A stretch of DNA of 5,884 bases from Syntrophus sp. (in: bacteria) (GTDB taxonomy: Bacteria > Desulfobacterota > Syntrophia > Syntrophales > UBA5619), in the NCBI GenBank assembly GCA_013824905.1, contig PNOO01000159.1:1-5884 (forward strand), in the 5' to 3' direction. The first letter of the stretch is position 1. Every line of letters begins with the position of its first letter. Positions 4,191-5,884 of this stretch are shown piece after piece. A model generated the notes under the pieces. It was not told the origin of the DNA, ran no database searches, and was given only the letters and a program-made list of their open reading frames with translations. Made by a program: the position numbers and the translations under genes.

Positions 4191-5884
4191 ATGCGGATTA
4201 CAAGATTTTTTCTGATGGCAGCCTCCACCTTGATGTTTCTTTTCGGTTGCGGAGGAGCCGGCAGCGGAGGAGCCATCAGCGGACGGGTCATCTCACCCGG
4301 AGACACGACCGCACCCGTATATATCCTCGCCATTAAATACGAAAATAGGGGTATGGTACGAAAGATCGAAACCGAGAAGATGCCGTTCACTTCCGTGTAT
4401 GTGGCAGCCTATACGCGACTGCAGCGTCCGGGATTTTACACGATTGCAGGGCTGGAAGACGGCGACTACATCCTCTGGGCGTGGCTGGACAAAAATGCAA
4501 ACGGTGCAGTGGAGCACCTGAACTTTGCCGAACCTGTGGGGTGGTATCAAAGCGATTCGAATCTGGCCATGAACAAGCTGACCATCGCAAACAGAAGCAG
4601 TCTTTCAGGTAAAGACATCACCCTCTATCAGCCGACTCCTTTTTCCACCGGGGACACGAGGGTCGCCGTCGGCTCGGGCGGCGGTATTCTCAAGACCATC
4701 AAGGGGAACAAGACGCTTGTCCTGTGGGGAACCGGAGAGGAGCGGGCCAAAGCCATGGGGAGGCTCGTTGCCCCGCAGATTCTAGACTGGATTAATTTTG
4801 TCCTGATTGAGAATTATGCGCGGTCGGCGGATTTTTACGAGAATAAATTCCTGGCAACGGTAAGAAAAAATCTGGGGGGGCTGGCAGCGTATCATAACGA
4901 ACTTCAGGCCGTGGTGGACGGCATGCGTGCAAGCGGTACGAGCCTGTATTCGTTCCGCTTGCAGCGCGACATTGCCGTTGACGACCTCAAGGGGCTGAAC
5001 AGTTTTTACACCCTCCCCATGACGATGCTGTTCGGGCATTTTGCAGACATGTCCATGCCTTCGTGTTCCAGCGCGGTTGTCTGGGGGGACAGGACAGATA
5101 ATTCGGAGTTGGGGCGGGGGCTGATACACGGCAAGAATATGGATGGGGAGAACGATCTTCGCAAGATCACGGTCAATGACCTGCTTATTGTAGCGGTGGA
5201 CCCGTCGGAAAGCGGACTCAAGCGTGCGGTTGCCGTCAACTGGCCGGGCTTTATCGGCATGGATATGGGCATGAACGAATCAGGTCTGATCCTGGCGCCG
5301 CACAGCGCCATGTCGATTCCCGACTGGAGCGCGACAAACATGCTTGACAACGATCTGATATACCGCGAAACCTTGCAGAAAACGGCAACGCCGCAGGAGG
5401 CCTGGGATTACTGGAAGAATTCGGGAACGGTCAGGGTCGGAGGATTCAACACGGCCGTATCGGCGCGGTATCTGACGTCTATGGATTACCCATCATTGAC
5501 GTTCGAGACGGACTCATATGGCGGCGAGGCGCGCGACCCGGTGTTCATGGACCCGAAAGATCCGTTCAGCATCCTGACAACGAACACGTTCTACAAATAC
5601 AGCGGGGTAAATCCCACGGCAGTGTCCCTGGCCAACGGCTATCGTTCATCGCTTCAGGCCGATGATTATCGTTACTGGGCCATGTTGAACAGGCTTGATG
5701 ATTTTACGTCAAAGGGAAAAACAATAGGCACGGCGGAGATGATCGAGATATTGAGGGCGGCCTCCCGGACAAAGCAGTATGACGGGATAACGGAATACAG
5801 TTTCATCGGCTATCCGGACGCGATGAAATTCGCCCTGGCCAAGGAGGATCTGGAGAACAAGATACTGGAAGCGTCGTATGGGAC
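4191..5884 (+). CDS. Lipoprotein with C45/AAT-like N-terminal-nucleophile hydrolase domain (3' end off window)
   Basis: A secreted, lipid-anchored enzyme of the fold of acyl-CoA:6-aminopenicillanate acyltransferase (peptidase C45) and related amide hydrolases. All 564 residues in the window are open. A lipoprotein signal ends in the lipobox LFGC with Cys20; Gly at +2 suggests the outer membrane. Residues 26-165 look like a beta-sandwich surface domain (ISGRV, then PGFYTIAGLEDGDYILWAWLD), with a Ca-loop-like DKNANGAVE at 100-108. The enzyme domain starts near 175 with LVLWGTGEERAKAMGRLVAPQI, matching the family's GTp.erG..hG entry. The presumed nucleophile is Cys292 in MPSCSSAVVWG, expected to be freed by self-cleavage, followed by LIHGKNMDGEN (His313-Asn316-Asp318), NWPGFIG (350-356) and GMNESGL (360-366). 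ATG 4191 follows AGGGGCGG. It is divergent from the thiolase and probably functionally separate. The substrate is unknown: an amide or acyl bond, with beta-lactam, acyl-amine or peptide all possible. Confidence 0.8.
   Translation, partial: MRITRFFLMAASTLMFLFGCGGAGSGGAISGRVISPGDTTAPVYILAIKYENRGMVRKIETEKMPFTSVYVAAYTRLQRPGFYTIAGLEDGDYILWAWLDKNANGAVEHLNFAEPVGWYQSDSNLAMNKLTIANRSSLSGKDITLYQPTPFSTGDTRVAVGSGGGILKTIKGNKTLVLWGTGEERAKAMGRLVAPQILDWINFVLIENYARSADFYENKFLATVRKNLGGLAAYHNELQAVVDGMRASGTSLYSFRLQRDIAVDDLKGLNSFYTLPMTMLFGHFADMSMPSCSSAVVWGDRTDNSELGRGLIHGKNMDGENDLRKITVNDLLIVAVDPSESGLKRAVAVNWPGFIGMDMGMNESGLILAPHSAMSIPDWSATNMLDNDLIYRETLQKTATPQEAWDYWKNSGTVRVGGFNTAVSARYLTSMDYPSLTFETDSYGGEARDPVFMDPKDPFSILTTNTFYKYSGVNPTAVSLANGYRSSLQADDYRYWAMLNRLDDFTSKGKTIGTAEMIEILRAASRTKQYDGITEYSFIGYPDAMKFALAKEDLENKILEASYG

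Noticed and set aside
4782..5350. Two minus-strand open frames of about 115 residues
   Set aside because: They lie antisense to the conserved hydrolase domain of the lipoprotein gene, whose plus-strand frame is uninterrupted and carries the family motifs.
1..5884. CRISPR array, tRNA/rRNA genes, insertion sequences, attachment sites
   Set aside because: No regularly spaced repeats, cloverleaf or rRNA-like segments, transposase frames or terminal repeats were seen.

Overview
The window looks like a chromosomal piece of an anaerobic bacterium of the Desulfobacterota (deltaproteobacterial, Syntrophus-like) kind. This rests on gene content only: a CoA-dependent thiolase next to a TctC-type periplasmic binding protein, a small Cys/His protein and a FadR-type GntR regulator, plus a Gram-negative lipoprotein. 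No marker gene fixes the taxonomy, so this is inference.

Layout: positions 1-3559 hold four minus-strand genes, read in the order thiolase (3559-2309), TctC-family solute-binding protein (2056-1076), small Cys/His-rich protein (1028-726) and FadR-subfamily GntR regulator (566 to beyond the left edge). After a 631-base divergent gap (3560-4190), a plus-strand lipoprotein gene starts at 4191 and runs off the right edge. It has an N-terminal surface domain followed by a penicillin-acylase/C45-type N-terminal-nucleophile hydrolase domain.

Regulation is the clearest extra layer. The regulator gene and the tctC-like gene each have a good sigma70 promoter with a perfect TTGACA -35. Just downstream of each -10 lies nearly the same 28-base block (26 of 28 identical), containing a TGGTCTGACCGG palindrome of the type FadR-subfamily proteins bind. 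The simplest reading is that the GntR protein represses itself and the tctC/small-protein unit. The thiolase has its own promoter (3790-3762) without this operator, and the lipoprotein has a strong promoter (3979-4007) with a separate inverted repeat over its -10/+1.

Working model (inference): an organic acid is captured by the TctC-like protein, activated to a CoA thioester by enzymes outside the window, and cleaved by the thiolase. The GntR protein senses a pathway acid or acyl-CoA. The TctA/TctB membrane partners are not in the window. The lipoprotein enzyme is probably a separate, cell-envelope function.
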